Source: Globodera rostochiensis
Lineage: Eukaryota; Nematoda; Chromadorea; Rhabditida; Heteroderidae
Reading direction: 5' to 3'
Assembly (NCBI GenBank): GCA_018350325.1
Contig: JAEVLN010000003.1
Span: 2,947,101 to 3,011,100, forward strand
DNA: 64,000 nucleotides
In this document: piece by piece, positions 41,519 through 52,923 of the stretch
Layout of the letters: every line of letters begins with the position of its first letter
Numbering within the stretch: position 1 is the first letter of the stretch
Position numbers and translations under genes: made by a program
Notes under the pieces: model-generated
The model's input: the letters and a program-made list of their open reading frames with translations, nothing else
The model's database searches: none
What the model was told of the DNA's origin: nothing

Positions 41519-42097
41519 GGGTAATACTGAAGCTGGTGCCACCCATTTTTCAAAAAAATTAATAAAATTTTCAAAGTCGAGAAAAAGGTGTTTCTAGGGG
41601 TATTCAGGGGCGTAGAATCCGAATCTGACCTCCATTTCGCCCGATTTCGAACCCCGAACCCGAATTCGAACATTTTGTCAAAAATTCCAAAATTTTCAAA
41701 ATTCACATTTATGTCCCAAAATCGATTCAAATGGCTGGCCATTTTCCATTGAATCTGCTGTTTTTGGTCGCCTTTTGTTCTGCCAGCCGAGGATGGCATC
41801 GCTCTTTTGTTCTCCGCGGGCGAATTCGGCGTTCTCTCCGTCGGCTGTCAGCAAATTTTGTCGTTGTCCAATCATTCCGTTCCTATTGCCTCCGCAAAAA
41901 ACAGCAGATTCAATGGAAAATGGCCAGCCATTTGAATAGATGGAGTGAAAGGGTGTGTCGAATGGCGATTGGTGCATTTGAATCGATTTTGGGACATAAA
42001 TGTGAATTTTGAAAATTTTGGAATTTTTGACAAAATGTTCGAATTCGGGTTCGGGGTTCGAAATCGGGCGAGAGGTCAGATTCGGATTCTACGCTAT
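41519..42097. mobile_element. Foldback insertion behind the HMG gene
   Basis: A 46 bp stretch (GAAGTATATATTATTTATTA and onward) directly follows the HMG stop codon at 41473-41518 and is repeated at 42098-42143, after which homology to the 3' flank of HMG copy 1 resumes (TTTTCCTCAACA). The inserted 580 bp has arms of about 140 bp: 41615-41755 recurs inverted at 41900-42095 (AATCCGAATCTGACCTC, TTTATGTCCCAAAATCGATT). The centre has an open frame starting MAGHFPLNLLFLVAFCSASR, hydrophobic but probably incidental. Confidence 0.6.
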
Positions 42098-42149
42098 TGA
42101 AGTATATATTATTTATTATGTATGTATTATTTAATAAAAAAGTGTATGT

Positions 42150-43080
42150 ATGAAACGTTTTCCTCAACAGTAGTGTTTCACGTTTACTTGTCTGCGCGAT
42201 TGTCGGACGCTGGGGGGGGGGGGGGGGGGTGTCTCCTCCATTAGTGTGAGGGATATCACTAATTAGCCACGGCGGAGGCTCTCTCTCTTCTCTAGTCAAC
42301 CGAAGGCGTTGTTTGCGGATCCAGCCGCAAAACCTCATAGTAGCCAGTGATCAAAGGACGCGCCGCGTTACTAAATGTATTATTTACGGTAAATACTAGA
42401 GTAGAGCAAAAGCGGTTTTAAACCGAGGGTAGCCCTATTGATTTTCAAATTCGTAATTTTTGGAACAATTTTGTTAACAAATTACATCAAAAAATTCAAA
42501 AAAATTTACCGAAAATCGAAATTAAAAAATGCTTAAGAAAAATTTAATAACCCAAAAATGCCCCCCCCCCCCCCTCCTCTACGACTTTTTTGGCTTGCCC
42601 CCCCCCCCCCCCCCGAAAACTTTTTTGTTCGCTACCTGCCAACTCTCTGGTACCCAACTCGCTACCTTTTTTAGACTTTTTTGCTCATAACTTTTTCCAA
42701 AGTCAACTAAATCAAAGATTTTTGATATCATTAGAAAGCTTCCAATTAGTAGACGATAAATGACACTGAAAAGTTGGCCGAATCGCATTGACATTAATTA
42801 TGTGCAAGTAACGATTCACAAAAAAAAATCCAAGTTGGGAGAGGGGGGGGGGGAGAGGGAAGGGCGTGCCGATGATTGAATGAAATAGAATTTAAGCGCC
42901 CAAATGACCCGAGACCATTCAATTTGAGCTAAATCTGTGATTAGTGCCAGTCCACAGGTCTTCGGCCGTTCTTTCACCTCTAACGATGGGGTTTCTGAGC
43001 AACAAACAGCAGGAAAGAAAAGTCTCGGGTTTCTTGTATACTCATCGATGGCTTGAACTACATATTTAGATTGGATAATG
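42150..43080. other. No gene; poly-G/C runs and repeat pieces
   Basis: Runs of G or C at 42209, 42561 and 42600. 42655-42790 is a piece of the ATAACTTTTT/AGAAAGCTT repeat family. Confidence 0.4.
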
Positions 43081-43745
43081 ATTAATTCCAGGGCTCATAA
43101 TCATTTGCACCATTTCTTTCCATAAATATTGTAATCGCCCTCCCCCTCCCCTCTCCCTCCACCCTCCCCCCGCTTCCCCCCCCCCCTCACTTCATTCAAT
43201 CGCCCTTTCCATCCATTCTATCCTTTCCCCGGTTCTTCTCCGATGTTGGCCATTCGTTGTGACACCCTCCCCCCACCCCCCCCCCCACTTCATTCCAATC
43301 GCCCTATATTCCATCATTTATCCTTTCCCCACGGCTCTACCCCGATGTTGGGGCCATTCAATTTGTGTATTCGGCCAATCTGTCCGCTCCCCTTCACATA
43401 TTTGTCCCGTTCATTCTCTTGCATCTTTTGCCCTTGCCCCATTTACATTTTTTGTTCAGTGTCCCCTCTGGGGACAAAACGATCCAACTTTTCCATCACA
43501 TTTTCACTACTTTCTCATTGCTCATCTGCCTCCTCCCTCCCCTCTACTGTTCCAATTTTTGTAAAATCTCCGGTTAAATTTCGGATTTTTTTCCCCAAAA
43601 GTACGCCCGGAGGGATTAACCAATACAAATCCCCACTCTGCTCGGCCTTTTTGCGTTCGTTCATTTTTCTTTTCGCTTTCTCTTCATTTTTGTCCGCAAA
43701 TGTCAAATTCACCCCAGGGGCTAGCTTTTTAATCTTTTATGGTAT
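43080..43745. promoter_or_regulatory. Pyrimidine-rich upstream segment, duplicated at 55380-56085
   Basis: CT-rich sequence just upstream of SPRY gene A. It shares long stretches with 55380-56085 upstream of gene B: CTTCTCCGATGTTGGCCATT, GGGGACAAAACGA, GGATCAACCAATACAAATCC-type and CACCCCAGGGG blocks, in the same order. Conservation may simply reflect duplication; promoter function is inferred from position only. Confidence 0.45.
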
Positions 43746-43838
43746 AGAAAATTGAATTTTTGTCAACGGTTAAAATATTCATTTGCTTAAAAACTTTTGC
43801 TATTTGGAGACTAACATTTAGAATTTTTCAGTAAAAAT

Positions 43839-46800
43839 ATGTCAATTTCACCGGAATCAATCGATGAGGACATAACAACTGATTATGATCAGCAATTGTC
43901 AATGTTTTCAGAAAATTTGTGGCCAACTTTTACTAATTTGGAGCCATCCGAAGAAAAGCGACTTTTGCGTGCCAGACTTTTGGAACGTCAACAAACGATG
44001 AATTCGCGAACCTCCTCAAGCGCCAGTTTCGATTTGGTGGCACAAAACGAAAATGGTAAAAAAAAGCTAATTTATAAATACAAAATCAAGCTTAATATTT
44101 ATTTTTTAATGACAGATGAAGCGGACATTTTGCACGGTCAAAACGACGACATTGAGCCGAACAATGACAAAGAATCCACGGCTGATCAGCAGGAGGCCGA
44201 TCAATTGGAAGTGAGTTTTATTTTTGATTGAGGAAATACCGCCTTTTTTACTGTAATTGAATTGGAATTGAAGGGCATGAAGCAGCAGCTGAAGGGAAAT
44301 GAGTCCGCAAAGATGAGGAGTTTCAGAAACAGCAGCAACACAACATTGACGAGTCCGCAAATATGGAGGAGTTTCAGAAACAGCAGCAACACAACATTGA
44401 CGAGTCCGCAAAGATGGAGGAGTTTCAGAAACAGCAGCAACACAACATTGACGAGTCCGCAAAGATGGAGGAGTTTCAGAAACAGCAGCAACACAACATT
44501 GACGAGTCCGCAAAGATGGTGGAGTTTCAGAAACAGCAGCAATACAACATTGACGTGTCCGTGAAGATGGAGGAGTTTCAGAAACAGCAGCAACACAACA
44601 TTGACGCGTCCACAGCGATGGAGCAATTGAACATGGATCATTTGCAAAGTGATCAGAAGGCATTGATGGAAAGACGACAACAAAAAACTGATCAAAAAGC
44701 ACTGAGTGCACCGATTGATCAAGTGGGTTTAAAGTTTAAACAACTTTAAAGGGAGTTGTGTTGGATGCGATCAAAGCAGGGACAGAAAAAAAGTCCCACC
44801 CCCGGTCAAAAAAGAAGCCAATTAAAAAATAATGGTAATTAAAGTACAGTACCTATGTTAGCATTTCCTTAATTTAAATTAAATAATTAAAGGGAACGAG
44901 TCAACTGATGAAGGAGTATCAGAACCACCAGCAACAGAACATCGACGCATTGACTGAAACACGAAAGGGAAATGGTAGGGCAATTGTTGTTTAATTTAAA
45001 TATAATTAAAATACTAATAATTTTATTTTGAAAAGTGAATATTGGTGGCAAAATAGGCAAGATTGAGAATATGGTTGCAATTTTAACTTCGGCGGGGCAA
45101 TGGCGGCAATACGGTAAGAAAACTTCTCTTAAAATATTTGTTAGCCAACCTTTTGGACTTTATTTGTCAGATCTTTTTCGAATCGTGGGGGCAATTGTTC
45201 TATTTATTTTCATCATTTTTATGGTCCATCATTTGAATGAGCAAAATAGTAAGTGTATTAAAATGGTTAACAATTTTTATTTTTGTTTAGATTTCTTTGT
45301 TAATTTATGTCTTTTTATTTGGGTAAATTTCAGAGCAACTGAATGAAATGCGACTTGAAATGGCTGAATCTCTGAAGTCTGTCCAAGCGATGGTCGTCGC
45401 CGAAATGGGAATTGGTAAAAAAGAAAATTGTTTCAAAAATTGGAAATTCCCCCGTCTTTTAGTCAAAAATGGAATTGTGCTAAAATTTAATATTCAAAAG
45501 TTTAAATTTGTTGAGAGTTGTGATTCCGTCCAATATTGGGGCCCGAACATTCGTATTCTACCCCATAATTTATTCCAAATTGGGTTTTTATTACATTTTC
45601 CAAAACATAGGAAACTTTTCCATGGCTGCTCAGGAGGAGGAGGAACAAACGAAGCTCGAGGAATTGAAAGTGAGTTGTGTGTCCTTTGTCAGATCATAAT
45701 TTTTAAATTAATTTAAATATTTTTTGTAAATAATTTTCAGAATTTAAACTTTTTTAAATTTAGCATTTGCGGAAAAAGATCAACCAATTCGAATTGGAAT
45801 TGAAGGAAATGAAAGAAATTGGTAAGAACATTTAAACTTTCCTTAAAATATTTTGATTACTGAAATAGTTTTCTAACGTTAGCCAACATTCAGCTGGACG
45901 TTACACAGATCCTTATCGAATCGCGGGCGCAATTGTTCTATTTATTTTCATTATTTATACGGTCCATCAATTTAATCAGCAAAAAGAAAATCGTCTCAAA
46001 ATGAATGGTAAATGTATTAAAAGTATTAACAATTTTTTTTTGAATTTTTTAAGCGATTGTCGTTGCCGAATTGGAGGAGCAGAAACTGTCAAATGCCAAC
46101 AAATTCGCTGAAATTGAACAGAAGAATGACAAACTGGAGCAGTATCAGAACGAACAGCAGCTGAACATCATCGATTTGCAGAAGGCAGTTGTCACGTTGA
46201 GAGAAATGGGTAATTTCGGCTTCAAATTTTGTTCAGAGTTCGGAAATTCTGCCCTTTAGGCATAAGTGTTTAGCTTTAATATTTAGAAAAAATGATAATT
46301 AAATCCTTAGCGCCCAATCGATGGGATCCCACGGCATGTCACGATAACCTTGCGCTCATTGGGCCCGGTCGATTGATTGTCCAACCTGATGAAGAGAATT
46401 GGGGTAAAGATTTTGATTAAAAAGGTTTATTTAAAGATTTAGACAATTTTTGAATTAACTCAATTTTCAGGGTGGGGCTCGGTCCGCGCTGAAAAACCAA
46501 TGGCAGAAAATCCTTACTTCGAAGTGAAAATCGTAGAGAAAAAAGGGTAATTTATAATATTATTAAAAAACATTTGCGGTGCTTTAAAATATTATTATTA
46601 TATTTAGCGATGTTTTGATTGGACTTGCGACTACACGAATGCCATTGGACGAATATGTTGGAGAGTACGAAGGCACTTATGCATACGAAAGCAATGAGGG
46701 CACTTTTTGGGGTCACGAGGTCGCAGGATGTTTGCACACCGACGATGGGCGTCCTGTCATCAGAGGAAAGCCTTGGTTTGGCGTCGGCGACGTCGTCGGT

Positions 46801-47326
46801 TGCGGCGTCAATTTGGAAACTCGCCAAATTATTTACACAAAAAACGGACAGCGTTTGAGTGAGAAACATTTTGGGGACAATTCACTTTTAAACCTCCCTC
46901 CCGTTCAATCAATTCGGAAGCCCCCGGGGACGCGAATTTAAACGTTCCACAAAAATCTTTTTTATTGCAAAAATCGTTCAAAAAAAGGCACGAAAAGGGA
47001 CGGACAAAAAGAATCGTCAAAGGAATTCGTGAACATAATAAATGTTGAGGGTTTTGTAATTACCCAAATAAAAAAGCAGACGTTTTTATTTGAGGCCTCA
47101 AACCGAACATCAAGAAGTATAAGAGAGTTTCCGCCCAATTTTTTAGGCTTAAAAAAGGGGGGGGCGACTTTAATATTTATTTGTTTTTGCAGACACCGCC
47201 AATTTATTTGTCAATTCTGCCGCCGATTTATATCCATGCGTTTCGTTGTACCGCACTGGCACCAAAATTGAAGGGAATTTTGGTCCAAACTTCAAATTCA
47301 ACATTGCCGATGGGATTAGAAACTGA
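43839..47326 (+). pseudogene. Coiled-coil/TM/SPRY protein gene A, one-base frameshift
   Basis: Fifteen exons: 43839-44055, 44116-44210, 44274-44722, 44893-44974, 45036-45113, 45171-45248, 45334-45414, 45611-45669, 45764-45821, 45909-46007, 46054-46209, 46311-46403, 46471-46546, 46608-46858, 47193-47326. Order of parts: acidic N terminus; six 17-residue [17 protein letters not shown] repeats; a membrane segment (GAIVLFIFIIFMVHHL); coiled coil; a second membrane segment (GAIVLFIFIIYTVHQF); coiled coil ([15 protein letters not shown]); then [72 protein letters not shown] domains are protein-binding; in cyst nematodes many are secreted effectors, but no signal peptide is visible here. Exon 3 is one base short (ATGAGGAG at about 44313 where the other repeats have ATGGAGGAG), shifting the frame; every other junction is in phase. 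This is a recent pseudogene or a sequence error. Confidence 0.8.
44312..44620 (+). repeat. Six 51 bp coding repeats in gene A
   Basis: Unit GAGTTTCAGAAACAGCAGCA onward, 51 bp, encoding a 17-residue Q-rich helix repeat; copies 2-4 are nearly identical and copies 5-6 diverged. The same unit is present at 57308-57610. Confidence 0.85.
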
Positions 47327-47329
47327 AAA

Positions 47330-47910
47330 ACGAGGGGATTTGTGGTTTTTCTGTTGAGGCTTTCGGGCGTTTTATCATTTATTTCTTTCTTTGACGATTA
47401 AAGCATTTGTCAATTTATTTTGTTTTCGAATTGTACAATTTTTTGGGGTTTTTTTCTGTAAATTTAACTACTTTCGCGGCGTTTTCCCCGTTTCCATGGC
47501 CGGCATTTTGCAAGTGGTGGCTTTGATCGACGGCAATATTCAGAATCTCCCAATTACCCTAAATTTGGCATGCAATCAGCCAAACGCCTCTTCTTCACCA
47601 CGTCAACACGGCGGCGCAATTGAGCCTCGGACCAAAATCTGGAATATATTAATATAAGAAACAAAAAAAATTGTTAGAGAAAGTAGAAAAAAGAATGCTT
47701 TTCCTCAAACCCGTATTCTGGTTTATGCCTATAAATCCGAGCCTAGTGATCACCACTAGAGCTGTCATTTTTTAATTTTTCTGATTTGATTTTAGTTGTC
47801 ATTTTACAATCTTCTTGTTAAGAAATTGATCGAGACTCGAGAGGGGGGGGGGGAATGGTGCCGTTAAGTTAGTCGGAAAATTTGGCGCCGGGGAGGAAAG
47901 ATAGATGCGC
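47330..47910. other. Downstream of gene A; no gene recognised
   Basis: 47497-47657 is open from ATG (MAGILQVVALIDGNIQNLP) but lacks partners. A run of nine G lies near 47843 and a GGCGCCG-type motif near 47884. Confidence 0.3.
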
Positions 47911-48015
47911 ACCGAAAGTCTTCAAAATCATTTACACATTAGGGGGGTTAGAAAGAACCCCAACCACAACAATTCCGGCCCCCATCACTCACAATTACAC
48001 CACCACCACAATCAA
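47910..48015 (-). repeat. tRNA-derived SINE, copy 2
   Basis: Minus-strand homologue of 39636-39735: same TCATTTACACA border, GAACCCCAACCACAAC (decayed B box) and TCACTCACAATTACACCACC (decayed A box). More degraded than copy 1. Confidence 0.45.
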
Positions 48016-48019
48016 TCAA

Positions 48020-49428
48020 AGACGGAGCCCCAGACCTCGCGTTTCGGTATTCTTAGGGGTGTATTTTTCCCTTTTTATTACATTTCTGTTAAGCAATTTT
48101 TCCAAAAAATGTATTTTTCTCAGCGGCGCTTAGTGAAGTATCGGCACCGTGAGTACAAATTGTCGGGTTTTGCTTAGTCGACGAAAAGTCGCCGGACAAA
48201 ATGTCGGCGCCCCAGATTTTCTGTCCAATGATTTTACAAATTAGGTATTTTTCGAGATCTCGAGACGAGATTTCGTCTCGACCGGGCTCTAATTTCTATT
48301 CTGAGATAATAAAAAATGACGAATTTTGAAGGTTTAAATGCAAAAATTGACAGGATTTGGTCAGTTCTGCACATTTTTAGCCCGTATTTTGGCACTTTTT
48401 GGGGGGTTTTTGCTCCATATTTTGTGAGTTTTTAGTCCATATTTCATGTTTTTTAGTCCATATAAATCCCAGCTCTATTCATCACTTTATGCATCAAATT
48501 TTTGAGCATTACAAATTTTCGTGCCGATTCAAATAATTTTGCTTTCGTTGAGCAAATCTAACCGCGAAATCCGCCATCTTGTCAAATCCGGGGAGTCATT
48601 TCCGAGCCCAAAAACGCTCAGCGCCCATCCCTTCGTATAGCCCAAATCCCCCCCCCCCCCCAACGACACATCGTCCACTATTATGAAAAAAGGGAGGGAG
48701 AAGAGAAACCAATGGTTAATTGCCAATGGTCGTCGTCGATGACGTTGCCGTCGGGGCCGGACGGCCTTTACTTTTAGTACCCCCCCCCCCCCCCCCCCCC
48801 CACTCACTCACATTTATGGCGTCCATTTTGCCCTGTGCATTGGATATGACACTATTTTTTAGTCTTTTATTTTTTGGTGACTAAAAATCAGAATTTAAGT
48901 GACTCTATTTTATGGAAAATTCCATAAGAAAAATGCAATAAAACCGATAATGCACCCCCTAAAGATAGACTTTTCCATCAAAAAAAAGCAACCCTAAAAT
49001 AAACTTTTTGTCGAGACTAAAAATTCTGCCCGCCAAAAGATACATATTTTTTTCGTGGATTCCTTACCATGAGAGAAGCCCAAAAATAGTATTTGTTTTG
49101 AAAAATTTTTGAATTAGAGCGACTTTTTAGCACACATTAAAACATATTTTGGGGATATTTTTTAGCACATATTTTTACTGACATATTTTAAGCTTTTTCA
49201 GAGTTTTAGCACATATTTCGCCATTTTTTTCATAATAAATCCACATATTTTGGCACTTTTTAGTGACTATTATGGCCCTTTTTAGTGACTATTATGGCCC
49301 TTTTTAGTGACTATTATGGCTTTTTTAAAGGATTATTTGACTGACTTAGAGTTTTTAGTGACTAAAAATCTGGTCCCTACTTATTTGTGTCAAAAGGAAA
49401 GAAAAATATTTGTCGAAAAAGAAGAGAA
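48020..49428. other. Repeat-rich, no gene recognised
   Basis: Contains CTCGAGACGAGATTTCGTCTCGA near 48255, poly-C runs near 48647 and 48780 (about 20 C), the inverted copy of 18790-18900 at 49135-49235, and three 29 bp copies of TTTTTAGTGACTATTATGGC at 49256-49322. Confidence 0.45.
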
Positions 49429-49429
49429 A

Positions 49430-49605
49430 CCTCTACACAATTTTGTTCATTTTCTCTCACGCTATTTTATTCGCGTGTTAGGTTTAGGCCACGCCCACCA
49501 GCAGCAAATGAGTCAATTGGTCCGATTTCGCTGGTGGGCGTGGCCTAGACCTAACACGCGAATAAAATAGCGTGCGAGAAAATGAAGAAATAGTGTAGAG
49601 TGTAC
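49430..49605. mobile_element. Long near-perfect hairpin (MITE-like)
   Basis: Arms of about 75-80 bp: CTCTACAC...CACGCTATTTTATTCGCGTG...GGCCACGCCCACCAG and the inverted CTGGTGGGCGTGGCC...CACGCGAATAAAATAGCGTG...GTGTAGAG, with a loop of about 30 nt. No coding. Confidence 0.65.
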
Positions 49606-50930
49606 GTGTCTGAGTGGTGCGAGAAAAAGGGAAAATATTGTAGGCGTTTAGTCGTCTCTCACACACCCTGTTTTCCATTTTATCTGGCATGCCGTGTGTT
49701 GGTTGTGGCCAGCAGGGTGACCATCTAACCTGCTTTAGCAGGTTTTCAACTGTTAATATTCTTTTCTATTAGCATGTGTTCATTTTTTAGAATTTTTACA
49801 AGTCTTTTTTAATTAACTGTTTTCGAAAAATCGGTGAAATTCATCCTTACAGTCTAGCGGGTTCGAACCCCTGGCTCAGAGCAAAAATGCACTGTTTGTA
49901 TTGTATAAATACAGTATGCCAACATTTTTTGAAATCCACTTCACCACGCGTGCAAGCTATTTCCAAATCTATTGGGGCACAAGTTATAGTGAGCTACAAA
50001 TTCCCACGTACCAAGGCTCTAAAAATGTTCCCTCGTCACATCCTGCTCTTGCCCGTATTCTTTGTCCACTGCCGGGGTCAACTAGAGCCCCTTTTTCAGC
50101 CCGGACCAGAGATGCGCGGAATTCCGTTTTTTGCCGTTGTTTTTTGGCCTTTTTCCCCGTTTTTCGTAAATTTAATTTAAGCTGTTCGCAATAATGTATG
50201 GGAGCAGTATTGCAGCACTCCGCCGCAGCAATGCCGGCAACTTTTTCTTTGGTCGTGTTAATTATGGAGGTGGTGGTGGTCATCATGAAGGAGGCGACCG
50301 ACAGCCGCCCGAGTATGTTTAGGGAAAGCGCGAGGCCTTCGGGCCAAGTTTTTTGTTTTTGAAAAAAAAACAAAATAAGTGAGCAGAACACGAATCCGAG
50401 TTTCGTTTTTGCGTATGTCGAACCCTTAATCCGATTTCGAACAATTGGTCGTAAAAAAATATGTGTTTTCCAAAAAAAAATTTTAAGTCGTTTAAAAGGT
50501 TCAAAATGCATGTAAGGACGAACGGAAGTTTCGAACGAATATGCTTTTCAACAATTTTGTTATAAAAAATCGGTTTAAAAATGTTCGACTTCCCCCGTAT
50601 ACCTCTAGAAATAGCTTGTTTCCCCCCTGAAAAGGTGCGTGCCATCCGCCACACACGCGACCTCCTCCCATGGGGAAAAGAAGTGCCGAGACTTGGAGGC
50701 TGCCGAGGTTGGCACATGCATTAAGCAATTTTTTCCAAAAAAAAGTTTGATTTTAGGGTGTATTTTTGGGTTTAGGTAATTTTAATTTTTAACATTTTTG
50801 TTAAAAAATAGCAATTTTAGTTTTAAAAATGTTAAACAAAAATTTCGGAGCACAATTCAAAATTTTATTGGATCTGTGCCCCGATTAACATGTCTTTTTG
50901 ATGCCTCTGATTTGATTTTGTTTCCATTTT
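49606..50930. other. Uncertain coding fragments
   Basis: 50028-50180 (plus) opens with a hydrophobic stretch (ILLLPVFFVHCRGQ). On the minus strand 50330-50170 reads LGRLSVASFMMTTTTSI...AECCNTAPIHY, faintly like a membrane-carrier helix pair. Neither has consistent splice partners; treat as unassigned. A B-box-like GGTTCGAACCC lies at about 49859. Confidence 0.25.
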
Positions 50931-51147
50931 AGGCCCTCATTGAACAACTGAAGCAACGGAATTCGGTGTTGGAGATAGAGAACAGGAAGAGCCGTGGGTA
51001 CAAAGTGCGATTTTTGTGTGGTTAAAACGATGGATGGCAGCCACCTTTTTAGGGGGGGGCGGAATTTTTTAGGGGGGGGGGAATTTTTTGTTTTGGTTTG
51101 AAGAGATTTTTTTACTTTAATTAGGGGGTGATTTGCATTTTTGATGG

Positions 51148-51490
51148 TAAAACCCCAACTCGTTCCCGGCCAACTCGTTTCCCTTTTCTTTTCGTTATAA
51201 CTTCTTTTAAAGCTAACCAAATATAACATTTTTAGTATTATTCGAAAGCTTAGGAGGAGGAGAAGCTATTAGCAAGCAAAAGCTAAGCGATGGCAAAGTT
51301 ATGGCCAAGTCTGGCCAAAAAAGCGTTTTTTGGCCATAACTTTTTTGAGATTATCCAAAAGCTTAGATTTTGTCTAAAGAAAGCTTCTGCTCATTGCACG
51401 CTTTCGAATGATATCGAAAATGTTGATTTGGTTTACTTTGAAAGAAGTTATAACCAAAAAACTACTGAAAAGGGGAACGAGTTGGGGTCC
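51148..51490. repeat. Foldback repeat, second copy of 4722-5095
   Basis: Shares CCCAACTCGTTCCC, ATTCGAAAGCTTAGG, TATTAGCAAGCAAAAGCTAA and the inverted ending GGGAACGAGTTGGGG with the element at 4.7-5.1 kb. Lies inside the decayed gene C. Confidence 0.7.
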
Positions 51491-52811
51491 GTGCATTTTT
51501 GATAAGCAATTTTTTTTTTAAATATTTGATTTTAGGCGTGTATTTTTGAGTTTTTCTTAGTTCTCCAAAAAAATTACCGACTTTCGGTGACAATTTTTAG
51601 AATAAAAATGTTTCCATTTTAGGCCCGCATTGAACAACTGAATCAACAGTATACGGAGCTGGCGCTGGAGTACGTGCACCACCGTGATAAAAAGCTCGAT
51701 CAGTTGGAAGTGAATTTTATTTTGATCAAGGAAATATCCATTCAGATTCTAAATGGTTATTAAATAATTATTTTTAGCCTTTGCCGGAACAGCAGCCCAA
51801 GCAAATTGTCAAACAGTTGGAGGGAATGGAGGAGGACCAGAACCAGCAGCAACAGAAGACCATCAACGAGTTGACAGAAAAACTAAGGGGTAAATTTTTT
51901 GTTGAATTCAGAAAATCCATTTTTAACAACGAAAAAATGCACCAGCCCTAAGAATCGACTTTTTTTTGGTTATCCCCCCCCCCCCCCAAAAAAAATCAAT
52001 TTCATTCATTCAATTTTTTTTGCACCGTTTTAGTTTCCCTTGATCAGTTTTTGTGGATGCAAAGTGATCAGCAGAAGGCAGTGCTGGTCAGACTTAATGG
52101 CCGTGATGAACATGAACACAAACTGAGCAATTTTTTGGGGCAGTTTATTGAGGGACGGAACAAAAAGTTTGAGGAACATGAGGAGACAAAGGACCGAAGA
52201 ATGCTTCAGAAACAAATGGAAGAATTGGGAAACAATGCGAAGAAAGAGCTCGAAAAGGTGGGAATATGGACAAAATTTTAATAAGCAGAGGGATCGGCAT
52301 TTAAAAAAAAATCAGAAACAAACAAAAAAAAGTCCCGAGAGCAAAAGAAAAACGGGAATAATTAAAAATAAGGGAGTTTTGAAAGAATCGGGACCAAAAT
52401 TTCAGTCCCAAAAGGAAATTCAGTACCGTACCGGTGTCCAACTCTATTTTTAGGTATTTATGAATAATTAAAGGGAATGAATCAGCTGAAGGGAGAAGTG
52501 ATTACGAAGATGGAGGAGTACCAGCAACAACAGAACATTGACAAGTTGAAAAGTGATCAGAAGGCATTGTTGGAAAGACAACAACAAAAAACTGATCAAA
52601 AAGCATTGGGCGCACCGATTGATCGAGTGGGTTTAAACTTTAAAGGGAGTTGGAGTTGGATGGGACCGAATCGGAGACAAAAAAAAGACTAATCCAAAAA
52701 TAAAGAAAAATAAAATGGTAAAATCCCAAAAGGAAATTCAGTACCGTACCGGAGTCCAAATCTATTTTTAGGCATTTAAAATTTAAATAATTAAAGGGAA
52801 TGGCTAAAAAC

Positions 52812-52923
52812 TAGAGACCGGCCAGAAGGGTCGGTCGGTACTTTTCGGTAAAGTACCGAAAAAGTACCGGTACCGAAAAGTACCGAAAAAGCGTCGGTAC
52901 TTTCCCGTACCATCCGATCTCTA
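52812..52923. mobile_element. 112 bp hAT-like MITE
   Basis: Perfect 8 bp flanking duplication CTAAAAAC (52804-52811, 52924-52931). Ends TAGAGACCGG and CCGATCTCTA are inverted with one mismatch. The interior is a run of AAGTACCG/CGGTACTTTT units, itself palindromic. Confidence 0.75.

Noticed and set aside
41731..42012. Secreted protein starting MAGHFPLNLLFLVAF
   Set aside because: Lies inside a foldback element and its two ends are inverted copies of each other, so the frame is incidental.
44201..44722. Leucine-rich minus-strand frames opposite the 51 bp repeats (also 57281-57689)
   Set aside because: Antisense reading of CAG/AAC-rich repeats; the plus frame is spliced and conserved between genes A, B and C.
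50170..50400. Membrane transporter exon on the minus strand
   Set aside because: Only a faint hydrophobic pattern; no motif, no partner exons with matching phase.
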